The notes below the pieces were generated by a model. It was not told the DNA's origin and did not search any database. It was given only the letters and a program-made list of their open reading frames with translations. Below, piece after piece: positions 62,641 to 64,000 of a DNA stretch of 64,000 nucleotides; positions within the stretch are counted from its first letter, which is position 1; every line of letters begins with the position of its first letter. Source of the stretch: Labilithrix sp. (GTDB lineage: Bacteria; Myxococcota_A; Polyangia; Polyangiales; Polyangiaceae); assembly GCA_019637225.1 (NCBI GenBank), contig JAHBWC010000022.1, forward strand, positions 1-64,000, in the 5' to 3' direction. A program made the position numbers and the translations under genes.

Positions 62641-64000
62641 GAGAGCCCTCCGTCCGTCGCGGCCGAGAGCTCCTTCGGGACGTCGCGGAAGAGACCGCGC
62701 TCGAGGGCGACGGCGCGCGTGCAGTGCTGGAGCGTCGCCGCGTCGTGCGTGGTGACGATCACGGTCCACGGGCGCGCGGACGAGAACAGGAACCGCGCGA
62801 CGCTCTCACGGCTCACGGCGTCGAGATCGTCGAGCGACTCGTCGAGCAGCAAGAGGCGCGGCTTCGCGGCGACGGCGCGCGCGATCACGAGCTTGCGGGC
62901 CTGCCCCATCGAGAGGCTCGAGCCGTACGGGTTGAGGTGCGTGTCGACGCCGGCCGGCCACAGCTTCACGTCGTCCCACAGGTGGACGTGCTCGAGCGCT
63001 TCGCGCGCGTCGTCCGGGCTCACGTTGCTCCGACCGGCGATGACGTTGTCGAGCACGCTGCCGTCGAAGATCTCGATGCCGCGCACCATGCTGACGTGGG
63101 AGCGAAGCGAGCTCGCGGTGAGCGTGTGCACGGTCTCGCCGTCCACCTCGATCACGCCGCTGCCGGGTGGGCGGAGCCCGTAGAGCAGGTTCATCAGCGT
63201 GCTCTTGCCCGAGCCGTTCGGACCGAGGAGCGCGACCCGCTCGCCGGGGTTCACGGAGAGCGACGCGCCGGAGAGGATGTCGCGCCCGCCGTAGCGGAAC
63301 GTGACCTCCTTGACGGCGAGGCTCGCCGGGCCGCGGAGGCGCTCGGGGAAGCGGCCGGTGCCTCCGCGCTCCTGCGGGAGATCGAGCAGGTGCCCGAGCT
63401 TGTCGAGGCCGGCGAGCATGTCGTAGAGGCTCTCGAGCTGCTTGCCGACCTTGGAGAAGCTCGCGAGCACGCCCGAGACGATGATCTCCGCGGCCACGAG
63501 CTGGCCCAGCGTGAGCTGCTTCTGCAACACCAGAAAGCCGCCGGTCGCGATCAGGAGCGAGCTGAAGATCACCTGGAAGCCGAGGGCGCCGACGATCTGC
63601 CGGAAGAGGACCCTGAAGTGGGCGCGGCGCGCGCCGAGGTACTTCTTCGTGAGCTCGTAGGTCCGGCGGGCGGCGAACTCCTCGCCGCCCGTGCCCTTGA
63701 AGAGCACCGAGTGGCGCATCATCTCCTGCAGCCAGGCGGCCATCGCGTACTTCGCCTTCGACTCGACGATCGCCGTGCGCTCGGCGCCGCGGCCGAGCCC
63801 GACGAAGATGAACGCCATGGCGAGCACGAGGAGCGCGTCGAAAGCGAGGAGGTACGGGTGGTAGAACGCGAGAACCACCATGCCGACGAGCGTCTGCAGC
63901 GCGAGCGCGCTGCCGTCGACGAGCAGCGTCGAGCCGGCCTTCTGGACGGTCAGGACGTCGAAGAAGCGGTTGGCCAGCTCGGGACCGTGCGCGTCGTCCA
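62637..64000 (-). CDS. ABC exporter (membrane plus ATPase domain), partial at window edge
   Basis: The frame runs off the right edge; 453 residues are visible. The visible part starts in the transmembrane domain (helices around GMVVLAFYHPYLLAFDALL and QVIFSSLLIATGGFLVL) and continues into the ATPase domain. Walker A is GPNGSGKST, Walker B LLLLDE and the His loop TTHDA. The signature reads LSMGQ instead of LSGGQ, and the Q-loop is MVRGIEIF, without the usual Gln. It would export a peptide or protein with the HlyD and TolC partners. Cargo unknown. Confidence 0.9.
   Translation of the reverse strand, partial: DDAHGPELANRFFDVLTVQKAGSTLLVDGSALALQTLVGMVVLAFYHPYLLAFDALLVLAMAFIFVGLGRGAERTAIVESKAKYAMAAWLQEMMRHSVLFKGTGGEEFAARRTYELTKKYLGARRAHFRVLFRQIVGALGFQVIFSSLLIATGGFLVLQKQLTLGQLVAAEIIVSGVLASFSKVGKQLESLYDMLAGLDKLGHLLDLPQERGGTGRFPERLRGPASLAVKEVTFRYGGRDILSGASLSVNPGERVALLGPNGSGKSTLMNLLYGLRPPGSGVIEVDGETVHTLTASSLRSHVSMVRGIEIFDGSVLDNVIAGRSNVSPDDAREALEHVHLWDDVKLWPAGVDTHLNPYGSSLSMGQARKLVIARAVAAKPRLLLLDESLDDLDAVSRESVARFLFSSARPWTVIVTTHDAATLQHCTRAVALERGLFRDVPKELSAATDGGLS

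Overview
The window is very GC-rich DNA with tightly packed genes, strong G/C third-position bias, many GTG starts and many lipoproteins with Ser/Gly/Asp-rich linkers. Several secreted von Willebrand A (vWA) proteins, Cys-rich lipoproteins, hybrid kinases and tandem START-like proteins point to a myxobacterium, probably of the Polyangiales type. That assignment is inferred from gene content, not from a marker gene. I see no rRNA, no intact tRNA, no CRISPR array, no transposase and no phage genes. I call 55 protein genes; one is a 32-codon gene and one is cut by the right edge.

Layout, 0-18.6 kb. A Cys-rich lipoprotein, a HAMP membrane protein and a TerB-like protein are followed by a glycine-rich RRM RNA-binding protein with a long leader and a clear terminator. 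Then come a vWA lipoprotein and a bestrophin-type channel. A four-gene minus-strand operon (11431 to 5603) encodes a zinc-ribbon/TerB protein, a MoxR ATPase, a TM2-DUF58 protein and a multi-pass DUF4129-like protein. An aldehyde dehydrogenase lacking its catalytic cysteine, a NarL-type histidine kinase and a LysR regulator divergent from a c-type cytochrome lipoprotein follow. Next are a second vWA lipoprotein and an ArsR-tandem SRPBCC cassette whose start codon lies inside a 30-nt palindrome.

18.6-41.5 kb. A heavy-metal RND efflux operon (outer-membrane factor, adaptor, pump) is divergent from a histidine kinase/response regulator pair, with a palindrome in the shared promoter. After these come a fused dihydroxyacetone kinase and a di-haem beta-propeller lipoprotein with its partner. 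A four-gene coupled operon (31774-35361) combines three small proteins with a P1B-like ATPase whose metal-site cysteines are missing. The region continues with an M15-like lipoprotein, a long-form isocitrate lyase, an OmpA-like lipoprotein and a Cys-repeat lipoprotein.

41.5-64 kb. This part holds an M48 peptidase, two coupled 2-oxoglutarate oxygenase-like proteins, an FKBP isomerase and an AT-richer stretch with a tiny membrane-protein gene. A third vWA lipoprotein is followed by a pseudokinase-GAF-PAS-histidine kinase hybrid that converges on a response regulator coupled to a zinc alcohol/formaldehyde dehydrogenase. Next are a PPQGYG-repeat membrane protein, a GNAT/FemAB-like acyltransferase coupled to a JmjC-like oxygenase, and several lipoproteins. 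The window ends with a TolC-HlyD-ABC export operon.

The best candidates for something undescribed are the Cys-less P-type ATPase operon, the catalytically degenerate dehydrogenase and pseudokinase, and the 46.4-47.2 kb stretch.
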